DNA from: Rhodobium gokarnense
Lineage (GTDB): Bacteria > Pseudomonadota > Alphaproteobacteria > Rhizobiales > Rhodobiaceae
Reading direction: 5' to 3'
Assembly (NCBI RefSeq): GCF_025961475.1
Contig: NZ_JAOQNS010000007.1
Coordinates: 186,001-250,000, forward strand
Length of the DNA stretch: 64,000 bases
How positions within the stretch are numbered: position 1 is the first letter of the stretch; every line of letters starts with the position of its first letter. Shown here piece by piece: positions 17,461 to 26,148 of the stretch. The notes below the pieces were generated by a model. The model had not been told where the DNA came from and did no database searches. It saw only the letters and a program-made list of their open reading frames with translations. The translations under genes and the position numbers were made by a program.

Positions 17461-18515
17461 TCGCCGGCCGCCTCGGCGAGGAGGCCTTCCTCGCAATGCT
17501 CGTATCCGACGTCCGCCTCATCGGCGTAGAGCTTGCGGCGCTTGCCTTTCGCCTTTTGCGGGCGCTGCGGGAGCGCATCTTCCGGAAGCAGGTGGCGCAT
17601 GACCTCGGCAACGCCGGCAGCGGCAACGCTCCTCAGGTCCGGCTCGTAGAAGGCGTGACGGGTCGGCTGGCCGGTGATCACCTCAAAGGACGGGAAGTAG
17701 TGGACGTCGTCGAATTCGTCGGTCATCTCGCCGGCGACGGCGCGCAGCACCGATTTGGAATAGGTGGTGGCGACGAGCACATGGTTGTCGGTCGCGGTGG
17801 CGGCGAGCGGGACCGGCGATACCGTGAAGAGGAGGCGGGCCTCAGGGTTGACCTCCTTCAGGGCGACGCGGAACCGGACGAGGTCGTCCATGATATCGCG
17901 GTGGCGAAGGTTGAGGAATTCATAGTCCTGCGGCGTATAGGTGCCGGCGATGACGCCGGGCGCGATCGGATAGGCGGTGCCGTCGCGGGTCGACACCCAG
18001 CATTCCGTCAGGCCGAGGGTGAAGACGAAGATGTCGAGCTTGCGGAACATCCGCCGCACCTTCGACAGGTGCGACTGGCGCAGCATGCGCACCGCCTCGG
18101 GGCTGACGAAGCCGTCCGGCTCGATGCCCGGGCGCAGGGCGTCGTAATACCGCTCGCCCTTTTGCCAAATGGCATCCACCGGCTCGCGCTTGCGGAACGC
18201 CTCGTCGAAGAGCTGCACCAGTTGCCGGCTCGTATAGATGTTGCCGTAGCGGCAGGAATAGACGCCGTAGCCGAGGCGGTCGGCGGATTTCGGCGACAGG
18301 ATCGCCGGTGCCGGCTCCAGATCCATATAGTTGAGGCCGTTGTTGCGAAGGTAGCGGCCGATATGCTGGGCAAAGCAGCTGCCGGCGGTGGCGATCCTGG
18401 CGTCCAGGAAGCCGTCGATCGGCTCGGCGAGGTCGCTGAGCTGGCTGTAATGGCGGCTGGAAACCGCCCGTTTCCAGAAGGCGCGGTCGGGTTTGCCGGT
18501 ATAGGGATTTGCCAA
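17457..18515 (-). CDS. GSCFA domain protein
   Basis: A 352-residue member of the GSCFA family, related to SGNH esterases. The signature TAGSCFAQHIG (Gly45-Ala49) is near the N-terminus and FVFTLGLTECW supplies a second family block. The C-terminal 60 residues are basic and then acidic. The start appears to be TTG 18515 (first residues ANPYTGKPDRAFWKRAV, which fit the family), since no ATG is available nearby. It is coupled to an SGNH-like gene by a four-base overlap. The role is unknown; polysaccharide or glycan acyl editing is a guess. Confidence 0.8.
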   Translation of the reverse strand: MANPYTGKPDRAFWKRAVSSRHYSQLSDLAEPIDGFLDARIATAGSCFAQHIGRYLRNNGLNYMDLEPAPAILSPKSADRLGYGVYSCRYGNIYTSRQLVQLFDEAFRKREPVDAIWQKGERYYDALRPGIEPDGFVSPEAVRMLRQSHLSKVRRMFRKLDIFVFTLGLTECWVSTRDGTAYPIAPGVIAGTYTPQDYEFLNLRHRDIMDDLVRFRVALKEVNPEARLLFTVSPVPLAATATDNHVLVATTYSKSVLRAVAGEMTDEFDDVHYFPSFEVITGQPTRHAFYEPDLRSVAAAGVAEVMRHLLPEDALPQRPQKAKGKRRKLYADEADVGYEHCEEGLLAEAAGE

Positions 18516-18704
18516 GGTCCGAATTCCCGTCGTCTCGTTCCGTCAGCGGTCGCCCGCTTTCCGGCAGTGTGCCCTCTACCCGGTCCGACCGCAATCGGCA
18601 CGCGCCCCTTGCAGGCGCAGGGCCGGAACGTCCCGATGATTGCACGGCCGGGATATATCGCGCCGCGCTCCGGCGCTCAAGGCTGGTGGGAAAGGGCGAC
18701 GGGT

Positions 18705-18734
18705 TTTGCGCGGCCTCAAGCCGCAGGGCGCAAA
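18705..18734 (-). terminator. Hairpin downstream of the HpsN/HisD-like gene
   Basis: TTTGCGC and GCGCAAA bracket an inner CGGC/GCCG stem just past the stop of the dehydrogenase gene. On the minus strand it is followed by AACCCG rather than T residues, so support is limited. Confidence 0.3.
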
Positions 18735-18741
18735 GGAGCCG

Positions 18742-20016
18742 TCAATCCCCTGGTGCGAGGCGGATGTCGGCGGTGCGGGCGTGGCCTTCCATGCCTTCCA
18801 GGCGCGAGATGCGGGCGGTGACCTCCGCGACCGGGCGGGCGGCCTCGGCCGTGGTGCGCTGCCAGGTGACGGTCTTCAGGAATTTGTGGACCGAGAGGCC
18901 GCCGGTGTAGCGGGCGGCGCCCGACGTCGGCAGCACGTGGTTGGGGCCCGACGCCTTGTCGCCGAAGGCAACGGTGGTCTCTGCACCGAGGAAGAGGGAG
19001 CCGTAGGCGGCGAGCCGGGCGAGCCAGAAGTCGAGGTCATCGGCCTGGACGTGGAGATGCTCCGGGGCGATGCGGTTGGCGGTCTCGACCATTTCCTCGG
19101 CCGTGTCGCAGAGGATGACCTCGGCGCGGTCGGCCCAGGCGGCGCGGGCGCTGTCGGCGTTGGTCTGGGGTAGGGTTTCGACGAGGTCGGGGATACGCGC
19201 GATCACGGCTTCGGCGAGGGCCTTGTCGGTGGTCACCAGCCAGACCGGCGAATCCGCGCCGTGCTCCATCTGGCCGACGAGGTCCCAGGCGACGGTTTCC
19301 GCCTCGGCCGTGCTATCGGCAATGATGAGGGAATCCGTCGGGCCGGCGATCATGTCGATGCCGACACGGCCGAAAAGCTGGCGCTTGGCTTCCGCGACGA
19401 AGGCGTTGCCCGGGCCGGCGAGGACGTCCGCCTCCGGCAGGCCGAAAAAGCCGAAGGTCATGGCGGCAACCGCCTGGACGCCGCCCATGCAGAGGATCGC
19501 ATCGGCGCCGGCAAGGTCCATGGCAAAGACCATCTCGTCGGCAAGGCCCTTGTCGCCGCGCGGCGGGGAGGCGGCAGTCACATGGGTGACGCCGGCGGCC
19601 TTGGCCGTCGTGATGGTCATCAAGGCCGAGGCGATGTGGCTGTAGCGCCCGCCCGGCGCATAGCAGCCGGCGGCATGGACCGGGATCGACTTCTGGCCGG
19701 CCCAGAAGCCCGGTGCCATCTCGATCTCCATGTCGGTGATGGTGCCGCGCTGGGCGTCGGCAAAGCGGCGGATCCTGTCGCGGGCAAAGGCGATGTCGTC
19801 CTTGACCGTGCCGCTCAGCCGCGCCGCGGCGGTATCGATCGCCGCCTGGTCGAGCACCACCGGGCCCTGCCAGCCGTCGAGCTCGCGGGCGTAAGACAAG
19901 GCGCGCTCCTCGCCGCCGTCGCGGAGTTCCGCGAGCATTTCGGAGACCCGGTCGGGGACGGCGCGGTTTTCCGCGACGGTGCGGGGCTTCGATTGCTTCA
20001 GGTGGCGGACGGTCAT
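18742..20016 (-). CDS. HisD-family dehydrogenase, HpsN (sulfopropanediol 3-dehydrogenase)-like
   Basis: NAD-dependent, zinc-binding dehydrogenase of the histidinol dehydrogenase fold, 424 residues. Zn and catalytic landmarks are present: GQMEHGADSP (Gln, His), IAPEHLHVQ (general-base Glu-His) and GPNHVLPT. Overall it resembles the catabolic HpsN group, which oxidises 2,3-dihydroxypropane-1-sulfonate to sulfolactate, more than biosynthetic HisD: the opening HLKQSKP and YTGGLSVHKFLKTVTWQR are typical of the former, and no other his genes are near. It is last in an operon with a CuyA-like lyase and a racemase. Oxidation of a sulfonated diol is inferred, not shown. Confidence 0.72.
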   Translation of the reverse strand: MTVRHLKQSKPRTVAENRAVPDRVSEMLAELRDGGEERALSYARELDGWQGPVVLDQAAIDTAAARLSGTVKDDIAFARDRIRRFADAQRGTITDMEIEMAPGFWAGQKSIPVHAAGCYAPGGRYSHIASALMTITTAKAAGVTHVTAASPPRGDKGLADEMVFAMDLAGADAILCMGGVQAVAAMTFGFFGLPEADVLAGPGNAFVAEAKRQLFGRVGIDMIAGPTDSLIIADSTAEAETVAWDLVGQMEHGADSPVWLVTTDKALAEAVIARIPDLVETLPQTNADSARAAWADRAEVILCDTAEEMVETANRIAPEHLHVQADDLDFWLARLAAYGSLFLGAETTVAFGDKASGPNHVLPTSGAARYTGGLSVHKFLKTVTWQRTTAEAARPVAEVTARISRLEGMEGHARTADIRLAPGD

Positions 20017-20729
20017 GGGCGCGCTCCCGTGGCGTTCTTTTGGGTGTCGTCGAGGGCGAAGGCGACGCAGGCCTCCGTCAGGACGTCGAGGCTGTCGGTC
20101 AGCGGCAGGGCATGGTCGATGCGCCGGCCGATGAGCGAGAACTCCGTGCAGCCGACAATCGCGGCCGTTGCACCCTTGGCAACGAGGTCATCGCAGGCAG
20201 CAACGAGTGTGGGCAGCGCTTCGTCGCGGTGACCGGCCTTGACGGCGCGGATGGCGGCGAGGAGGGCGCCGCGGTCGTCCGGATAGACCGCCTCGCGGCC
20301 TTCCTTTTCGAGTGCACGGGCGAGGACGCCGGTAATCTCGACGGCCGGCGAGGCGAGGATGCCGATGGGGCCGGGGGCCGCAATCGCCGCGACGCGCGCT
20401 GCCGTCAGTCCGGCCATGTCGAAGAACGGCACGGCAACCGCGCCGACGATCGCCGGCAGGTAGCTGTGTGCCGTGTTGCAGGGCATGGCGAGGGCCTCGG
20501 CGCCGCCGGCCGCCAGGCGCTCGGCCATGGCGATCAGCACCGGCGTCGGGTCGGTGCCGGTCTTTTCGATTAGGTGTTTTATCCGGGACGGCACCTCGGT
20601 GTTGCTGTCGACGAGGAGGGGGATGTGGTCGGCGTCGTCCGCTGCCGGGGTCGCCTCCAGGATGCGGGTCATGAAGAGGACCGTCGCCTCCGGCCCCATG
20701 CCCCCCAATATGCCGAGCCTGCGCGGCAT
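20013..20729 (-). CDS. Aspartate/glutamate racemase family protein
   Basis: A cofactor-independent racemase of 238 residues. The two catalytic cysteines are visible as Cys84 (AMPCNTAH) and Cys194 (VGCTEFSL); the opening LGILGGMGPEATVLFM is that of the YgeA/aspartate-racemase subfamily. It overlaps the downstream dehydrogenase gene by four bases and begins 27 bases after the CuyA-like gene. Given the neighbours, it might interconvert the enantiomers of cysteate or another acidic amino acid (inference). The close resemblance of cysteate to aspartate makes this plausible. Confidence 0.87.
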   Translation of the reverse strand: MPRRLGILGGMGPEATVLFMTRILEATPAADDADHIPLLVDSNTEVPSRIKHLIEKTGTDPTPVLIAMAERLAAGGAEALAMPCNTAHSYLPAIVGAVAVPFFDMAGLTAARVAAIAAPGPIGILASPAVEITGVLARALEKEGREAVYPDDRGALLAAIRAVKAGHRDEALPTLVAACDDLVAKGATAAIVGCTEFSLIGRRIDHALPLTDSLDVLTEACVAFALDDTQKNATGARP

Positions 20730-20756
20730 GCCTCGTCGCTCCGTTCCGTTGCGCCT

Positions 20757-21761
20757 TTAAGCGGAAAAGCCGAAGGCGCCGCGATAGCCGAAGAGGCCCG
20801 CCGAGCCGCCGGTGTGCAGGAAGACGATGGTCTCGTCCTTGCCGTAGGCGCCCTTGCGGATGAGGTCGATCATGCCGGCCGCGCCCTTACCGGAATAGAC
20901 CGGATCGAGCAAAATGGCCTCGTAGCGCGCGAACATCTCGATCGCCTCGATGGTGGTCTCGTGCGGGATGCCGTAGCCTTCGCCCACATAGTCGCTGTTG
21001 GCGACGACGTCGTCGCGCTTGACGACGCCGGCGCAGCCGAGCCGCTCGGCCGTCGCCTCGGCGAGCGCGAAGACGTTGGCCTCCTGCTTTTCCTTCGGGG
21101 CGCGCACGCCGATGCCGAGCAGCGGAATGTTGGCGTTCAGCGCTTTCAGGCCGGTGATGAGGCCGGCCTGTGTGCCGGCGCTGCCGGTGGCGTGCAGGAT
21201 GTGCGAGATCTCAAGGTCGCGGTCGTTGGCCTGATTGACCAGTTCCAGCGCGCAATTGGCATAGCCGAGGGCGCCGGTGGTGTTGGAGCCGCCGCCCGGG
21301 ATGATGTAGGGCTTCTTGCCCTTGGAGCGCAGCTTTTCCGCCGTTTCCTCGCAAAGTGCGACCATGTCGGAATCGGCCGGGACGTGTTCCAGCGTGGCAT
21401 TGTGGAGGTTGTCGAGGAGGACGTTGCCGTTTTCCCGGTAGTCCGGGTCCTTGGAGCCGGTGCGGTCCTCCAGGAGGGCGTAGCAGTCGAGGCCGAGCTT
21501 GGCCGAAAAGGCGGCCGTCTGGCGCACATGGTTCGACTGGGTGGCTCCTTGCGTGATCACCGTATCGGCGCCCTGCTGCAATGCCTCGGCCATCAGGAAT
21601 TCCAGCTTGCGGGTCTTGTTGCCGCCGGTCGACAGGCCGGTGCAGTCGTCGCGCTTGATCCAGATCTGCGGCCCGCCGAGCGCCTCTGTAAGGCGCGGCA
21701 TCGGCTCCAGCGGCGTCGGCAGATGGGCGAGGTGAAGCCGCGGAAAACGCGCGAAATGCAT
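20757..21761 (-). CDS. cuyA: L-cysteate sulfo-lyase / D-cysteine desulfhydrase-like PLP enzyme
   Basis: PLP-dependent lyase of 334 residues. [20 protein letters not shown] and [15 protein letters not shown] (PLP Lys49) match the ACC-deaminase/D-cysteine desulfhydrase family, and the whole reads like CuyA, which splits L-cysteate into pyruvate, ammonia and sulfite. It also has [12 protein letters not shown] and the phosphate loop [11 protein letters not shown]. First gene of the operon with a racemase and an HpsN-like dehydrogenase, transcribed away from a LysR gene. CuyA and D-cysteine desulfhydrase cannot be separated by eye; the context supports sulfonate use. The gap upstream has a perfect palindrome that may be the LysR operator. 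Confidence 0.78.
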   Translation of the reverse strand: MHFARFPRLHLAHLPTPLEPMPRLTEALGGPQIWIKRDDCTGLSTGGNKTRKLEFLMAEALQQGADTVITQGATQSNHVRQTAAFSAKLGLDCYALLEDRTGSKDPDYRENGNVLLDNLHNATLEHVPADSDMVALCEETAEKLRSKGKKPYIIPGGGSNTTGALGYANCALELVNQANDRDLEISHILHATGSAGTQAGLITGLKALNANIPLLGIGVRAPKEKQEANVFALAEATAERLGCAGVVKRDDVVANSDYVGEGYGIPHETTIEAIEMFARYEAILLDPVYSGKGAAGMIDLIRKGAYGKDETIVFLHTGGSAGLFGYRGAFGFSA

Positions 21762-21843
21762 GGGAGAACTCCTTGGGTTGATACCTTCGGCGAATTTTGC
21801 CGCAGCAAAGCCCGGGCTTCAAATGCGAAATCGCCCCGCTAAT

Positions 21844-21858
21844 ATGCAACTCTTGCAT
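21844..21858. promoter_or_regulatory. Palindromic LysR operator candidate
   Basis: ATGCAA-CTC-TTGCAT is a perfect 15-base inverted repeat in the 117-base divergent gap between the CuyA-like gene and the LysR gene, 20 bases before the LysR ATG. LysR proteins commonly bind such sites in divergent promoters to repress themselves and activate the facing operon. A related TTGCA/TGCAA pair occurs at 22,877-22,896. Confidence 0.55.
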
Positions 21859-21878
21859 TTTAGGCGGGAGACGCGACC

Positions 21879-22766
21879 ATGCGACTGGAATGGCTGGAAG
21901 ATCTGGTGGCGGTGCTGGAGGCCGGCTCGCTGAACGAGGCGGCGGGAAAGCGCTTCCTGTCCCAGCCGGCGTTCTCGCGCCGCATCCGCGCCATCGAGGC
22001 CCATCTCGGCGTCGACCTCCTCGACCGCAGCCGCAAGCCGGTGCGGCCGGCGCCGGCCCTCCTGGGCCGCCAGGAGGAACTGCGCCGGGTCGCCGGCGAC
22101 CTCGGCGCGCTGATCCGCACGCTGCGCCAGGCCGAGGAGGATGCGGGATCGCGGGTGGTGATCGCCAGCCAGCACGCGATCGCCACCTCCGTGCTGCCGG
22201 AGCTGATCGCCGGGCCGCTATCCCCCCTCGACCTCAAGATCCGGCTGCGCTCGGCCAACCGGTCGGACTGTGCGGCGATGCTCATCAACAAGGAGGCGGA
22301 CCTGACGGTCACCTATCGCTCCAGGGCCGAGGTGGCGGCGGGGCCGGAGGCCTATCTCGAAGAATGCGTTCTCGGCACCGAGGCGCTGCTCCCCGTTGCG
22401 GCACCGAACTTTGCCGGCGAACTGTCGGGCGAAACGCTCCCCCTCATTGCCTACCCGCCGGATGTTTTTCTTGGAAAATGGATGGCCGAAGAGATCCTGC
22501 CGGCGATCGCGGAGTTCTCGCGCCCGGACATTCGGGTCGAGACGGCGCTGACGCTCGCGGCCCTGAGGCTCGCCGAGACCGGCGTCGGCGTCGCCTGGCT
22601 GCCGGGGTCGATGGCCGCAGACGCCATCGATGCCGGGCGGCTTGCCAACCTCTCCGGCCGCCTGCCGGCGGGGGAGGTGGCCGTCGTCGCCACGCGGCTG
22701 ATCGGCGCCCGCTCGGCGCTGGAGCAGCGCATCTGGTCGGTCCTTGCCGACGCCGCGAAGGCCTGA
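21879..22766 (+). CDS. LysR-type transcriptional regulator
   Basis: A 295-residue LysR regulator. The N-terminal winged helix-turn-helix is MRLEWLEDLVAVLEAGSLNE with AAGKRFLSQPAFSRRIRAIE, then a linker helix and the type 2 periplasmic-binding-fold effector domain (residues 90-295). It is divergent from the CuyA-racemase-dehydrogenase operon and lies just upstream of a polyamine-type ABC transporter. The palindrome ATGCAACTCTTGCAT in the divergent gap is its likely operator. The effector is unknown; cysteate or a related sulfonate would fit the context. Confidence 0.9.
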   Translation: MRLEWLEDLVAVLEAGSLNEAAGKRFLSQPAFSRRIRAIEAHLGVDLLDRSRKPVRPAPALLGRQEELRRVAGDLGALIRTLRQAEEDAGSRVVIASQHAIATSVLPELIAGPLSPLDLKIRLRSANRSDCAAMLINKEADLTVTYRSRAEVAAGPEAYLEECVLGTEALLPVAAPNFAGELSGETLPLIAYPPDVFLGKWMAEEILPAIAEFSRPDIRVETALTLAALRLAETGVGVAWLPGSMAADAIDAGRLANLSGRLPAGEVAVVATRLIGARSALEQRIWSVLADAAKA

Positions 22767-22876
22767 GCCGGACATTTCCGGCAAGGTTCCGTCCTTGTCC
22801 GGGCACCACTGAAATGTTTCTGTCGCACAGAAGGGATTATGTCACCGGACGGCGAGTCGGCGATCACACGGGGCCG

Positions 22877-22896
22877 TTGCAGAACGCCCGATGCAA
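22877..22896. promoter_or_regulatory. Possible second LysR half-site pair
   Basis: TTGCA and TGCAA separated by ten bases lie 110 bases before the ABC substrate-binding gene. They use the same half-site words as the palindrome at 21,844-21,858. A short pair like this can arise by chance. Confidence 0.25.
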
Positions 22897-23005
22897 ACAC
22901 TCGGGGACGGCTGCTCGACAGTCCTTGTCAGGACGGTGGTTAGCTGGGAAAAAAGTGGGCTATTGTGAGGCCACGCCGCAACGAGAGAGACAGGAGACAC
23001 GACAA

Positions 23006-24079
23006 ATGCTGAAAACGAAACTGATGTCCGGGCTTGCCGGTCTTGCCGCCGGCGCGCTGCTTCTGGCGCCTTCTGCCGAGGCCGACACCCTGCGCCTTCT
23101 GACCTGGGGCGGCTATGCGCCGGAGAACCTGATCGAGAAGTTCGAGGCCGAGACCGGCCACACCGTCGAAGTGACGCTGTCGAACAACGAGGAAATGATC
23201 GCCAAGCTGCGCGCCACCGACGGCGGCGGCTTCGACCTCGCCCAGCCGAGCCAGGACCGCATCGCCGGCGCCCAGGCCGAGTTCGGCATCTACAAGCCGA
23301 TCGACCTTTCCAAGGTCGACGCCGCCCTGTTCATCCCGTCGATGCTGGAAGCGACCAAGGGCAACACCACCTATGACGGTGAGGTCTATGGCGTGCCGCA
23401 TGTCTGGGGCACCAGCGGGCTCGTCGTCAACACGGCCGCGGCCCCCGGCGTCAAGGACTATGTGGACCTCTGCTCCGACGACGTCGCCGGCAAGGTTTCC
23501 TACCGCCTGAAGCGCCCGACGCTGATCGGCTTTGCCTTCTCCATGGGCCTCGACCCGTTCGCCGCCTACAATGACGAGGCCGCCTACAAGGACATCCTGT
23601 CCAAGGTCGAGGAGAAGCTGATCTCCTGCAAGCCCAACGTGAAGACCTACTGGACCGGCGGCGACGAGATCACCAATCTCCTGCGCTCCGGCGAAGTGGT
23701 TGCCGCGATGGCCTGGGACACCGGCGGCTGGAAGCTGAATGCGGAGAATGCCGACATCACCTTCGTTGCCCCGACCTCCGGCGCGCTCGGCTGGATCGAC
23801 ACCTTCGCGCTGCCGAAGCGCGGCCGCGCCGATCAGGCCGCCTATGACTGGATCAACTTCGTCATGAAGCCGGAAAACGCCGCGCTGGTGACGGAATCGG
23901 CCGGCAACTTTACCGCCTCCAAGGGCGGCGATGCTGACGTCAACGCCGAGCTGAAGGCGCGCTACCAGAAGAGCTTCCCGCAGGAAGCCATCGACAACAT
24001 CAAGTGGTATCCGCCGGTGCCGGCAGGTCTGGAAGCGCTGGAAGGCGCCGTCCTCGACCGCGTCAACGCCGCCAACTGA
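23006..24079 (+). CDS. ABC transporter substrate-binding protein (polyamine/PotD type)
   Basis: Periplasmic ligand-binding protein of 357 residues in the spermidine/putrescine family. MLKTKLMSGLAGLAAGALLL with APSAEA is the signal peptide. The mature part opens with DTLRLLTWGGYAPENLIEKF, typical of PotD/PotF. ATG 23006, preceded by ACAGGAGAC, fixes the start in a much longer open frame. It is followed by a hairpin, then ATPase and two permease genes. Members of this family also carry opines, thiamine, sulfonated or quaternary compounds, so the ligand is open; the neighbouring CuyA operon makes an acidic sulfonate possible. Confidence 0.9.
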   Translation: MLKTKLMSGLAGLAAGALLLAPSAEADTLRLLTWGGYAPENLIEKFEAETGHTVEVTLSNNEEMIAKLRATDGGGFDLAQPSQDRIAGAQAEFGIYKPIDLSKVDAALFIPSMLEATKGNTTYDGEVYGVPHVWGTSGLVVNTAAAPGVKDYVDLCSDDVAGKVSYRLKRPTLIGFAFSMGLDPFAAYNDEAAYKDILSKVEEKLISCKPNVKTYWTGGDEITNLLRSGEVVAAMAWDTGGWKLNAENADITFVAPTSGALGWIDTFALPKRGRADQAAYDWINFVMKPENAALVTESAGNFTASKGGDADVNAELKARYQKSFPQEAIDNIKWYPPVPAGLEALEGAVLDRVNAAN

Positions 24080-24099
24080 TCCCGTTTGCGGGGTAACGA

Positions 24100-24128
24100 G
24101 GGAGGCGGTGCTTTTCGCACCGCCTCCC
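24100..24128 (+). terminator. Intercistronic hairpin after substrate-binding gene
   Basis: GGGAGGCGGTGC, loop TTTTC, GCACCGCCTCCC: a perfect 12-bp stem 20 bases after the stop, followed by GTCCTTTCCTTC. In an ABC operon such a hairpin usually protects or partly terminates the transcript, so that the binding protein is made in excess. Confidence 0.62.
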
Positions 24129-24170
24129 GTCCTTTCCTTCACGACCGAGAATTCCGGGGGCCGCCCGTCC

Positions 24171-25286
24171 ATGGCCGAAGCCGTCAACGACCTCGACTGC
24201 CGCGACATCTCCAAGAACTTCGCGGCCTTCAAGGCGGTTCGCGATGTCAGTTTTTCGGTCCCCCCGGGAACCTTTTTTTCCATCCTCGGCCCGTCCGGTT
24301 GCGGCAAGACCACGCTGCTTCGGATGATCGCCGGCTTCCTTGAGCCGACCAGCGGCGACCTCCTCATCAAGGGCCGCTCGATGCTCGACGTGCCGCCGAA
24401 CAAGCGGCCGGTCAGCATGGTGTTCCAGCACCTGGCGCTGTTCCCGATGATGAACGTCGCCGCCAATATCGGCTTCGGCCTCCGGCGCCGCGGCGTTGCC
24501 AAGGCCGAAATTTCCAAGCGCGTCGAGGCCGTTCTTGAGCGGGTGGGCCTGCCGGGCGCGGGCCCGCGCGGCGTCGACGAACTCTCCGGCGGCCAGAAGC
24601 AGCGCGTGGCGATCGCCCGCTGCATGGTGCTGGAGCCGGATGTGCTGCTGCTCGACGAGCCGCTCGGCGCGCTCGACCTGAAGCTGCGCGAGCACATGAA
24701 GATCGAGCTGAAGCAGCTCCAGTGGGAGTTCAACACCACCTTCGTCTACATCACCCACGACCAGTCCGAGGCGCTGGTGATGAGCGACCAGATCGCCGTC
24801 ATGAACCACGGCGTCTTCGAGCAGGTAGGCACCGCGCGCGACCTCTATTACAATCCCGAGACCGCCTTCGTTGCCGGCTTCGTGGGCGAAAGCAACCGCT
24901 TTGCCGGCAAAGTGGAGGAGGCGAACGGCACGGCGCTGAAGGTGCGCACGCCGGGTGGGTTCGCGCTTTCCGGCACGGCCGCGGCGGGCAGCCTCGGCGT
25001 CGGCGATGCGGTGGAGGTTTTTGTCCGCCCGGAAGCGGTGCGCCTGTCGCACGCCGCCGACGGCGTGGCCGGCCAGCCGAACGTCTCGTCGGGCGTCGTC
25101 GACAGCGTGCTCTTCAACGGCGCCAACAGCCGCGTCCTGATCCGCGATGCGGCGACCGGCGGCGAGATCGACGTGGCGCTGCCGCAGACCGGCGAGTTCC
25201 ATTCCCTGAAGCGCGACGATACCGTCCATGTGGGCTGGGATGCCGGCCAGACGCTCTGCTTTGCGGCGGCGGAGCAGGGGCGATGA
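24171..25286 (+). CDS. ABC transporter ATP-binding protein (PotA type)
   Basis: Energises the polyamine-type importer at the inner membrane. The 371-residue protein has Walker A GPSGCGKTT, the Q-loop in MVFQHLALFPMMN, signature LSGGQKQRVAIARC, Walker B VLLLDEPLGALD and the switch His in YITHDQSEAL. The C-terminal 110 residues form a TOBE/MOP-like domain (VEVFVRPEAVRLS). Start ATG 24171 is the first in-frame Met matching the family length. Its stop overlaps the first permease ATG by four bases. Confidence 0.92.
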   Translation: MAEAVNDLDCRDISKNFAAFKAVRDVSFSVPPGTFFSILGPSGCGKTTLLRMIAGFLEPTSGDLLIKGRSMLDVPPNKRPVSMVFQHLALFPMMNVAANIGFGLRRRGVAKAEISKRVEAVLERVGLPGAGPRGVDELSGGQKQRVAIARCMVLEPDVLLLDEPLGALDLKLREHMKIELKQLQWEFNTTFVYITHDQSEALVMSDQIAVMNHGVFEQVGTARDLYYNPETAFVAGFVGESNRFAGKVEEANGTALKVRTPGGFALSGTAAAGSLGVGDAVEVFVRPEAVRLSHAADGVAGQPNVSSGVVDSVLFNGANSRVLIRDAATGGEIDVALPQTGEFHSLKRDDTVHVGWDAGQTLCFAAAEQGR

Positions 25287-26146
25287 ACGCTAGCGGCAAG
25301 CGACTGACGCTCATTCTCCTGATGGCGCCGCTCTTCATCTGGCTCGTCGCCCTCATCGTCATCCCGCATATCGAGATCCTCTATGTCTCGCTGAGGGAAA
25401 AGGTCGGGGTCCGCGAGTACGAGTTCGGCCTTGCCAACTACATGGTGTTCTTCAACGAGCCGCTCTACTGGAACACCTTCATGCGCACGGCCGTGATGTC
25501 GATCCTGGCCACCGCGCTGACCCTCCTCATCGGCTTTCCGGTCTCCTACTACATCGCCAAATTGACCCGCGGCCGCTCCAAGACGATCCTCTTCCTGCTC
25601 TGCCTGATTCCGTTCTGGGTCAGCGAACTGGTGCGCACCTATGGCTGGATGATCCTTTTGCGCGAGAGCGGCCTCGTCTCCGGCTTCCTGCAATATATCG
25701 GGCTCGCCTCGGAGCCGATCGAGTTCCTCTATAACGACGCGGCGATCATGGTCGGCCTCGTCTACACCTCGATGCTGTTCATGGTGGTGCCGCTGGTCAC
25801 CACCCTCGACAGCCTCGACGACAGCATGATCGAGGCCGCCTACGACCTCGGCGGCGGCGGCGTCTCGGTGTGGCGCGAGATCGTCATTCCGCATGCCATG
25901 CCCGGCATCGTGTCGGGCTGCATCATCGTCTTCATGCTGTCGCTCGGAAATTACCTGACGCCGATCCTCCTCGGCGGCAAGGACAGCCTGTGGTTCACCG
26001 GGCTGATCTATTCCCAGTTCATCACCCGCTTCAACTGGGAGCTCGGCGCCGCCTTCGGCATGCTGCTGCTGGTGCTGTCCTCGACCATCGTCTGGGCCGG
26101 CCTGAAGCTCTCCGGCCAGACGCTGACCAGAACCATGGGGCGCTGA
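25283..26146 (+). CDS. ABC transporter permease (PotB type)
   Basis: Inner-membrane permease of 287 residues with about six spans. It opens with a cytoplasmic MNASGKRL, then a first helix (LILLMAPLFIWLVALIVIP). The EAA loop, which docks the ATPase, is seen as EAAYDLGGGGVSVWREIVIP. It is translationally coupled to the ATPase (ATGA overlap) and two bases upstream of the second permease. Confidence 0.9.
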   Translation: MNASGKRLTLILLMAPLFIWLVALIVIPHIEILYVSLREKVGVREYEFGLANYMVFFNEPLYWNTFMRTAVMSILATALTLLIGFPVSYYIAKLTRGRSKTILFLLCLIPFWVSELVRTYGWMILLRESGLVSGFLQYIGLASEPIEFLYNDAAIMVGLVYTSMLFMVVPLVTTLDSLDDSMIEAAYDLGGGGVSVWREIVIPHAMPGIVSGCIIVFMLSLGNYLTPILLGGKDSLWFTGLIYSQFITRFNWELGAAFGMLLLVLSSTIVWAGLKLSGQTLTRTMGR

Positions 26147-26148
26147 CG

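Noticed and set aside
18742-20016. Housekeeping histidinol dehydrogenase (hisD) of histidine biosynthesis
   Set aside because: No his genes nearby, catabolic operon context and HpsN-like terminal segments make a paralogue more likely.
21797-24079. A single 760-codon plus-strand frame ending in the polyamine-type binding protein
   Set aside because: The first 400 codons are out of frame with the LysR gene and lack protein character; the signal peptide and ribosome site at 23,006 mark the true start.
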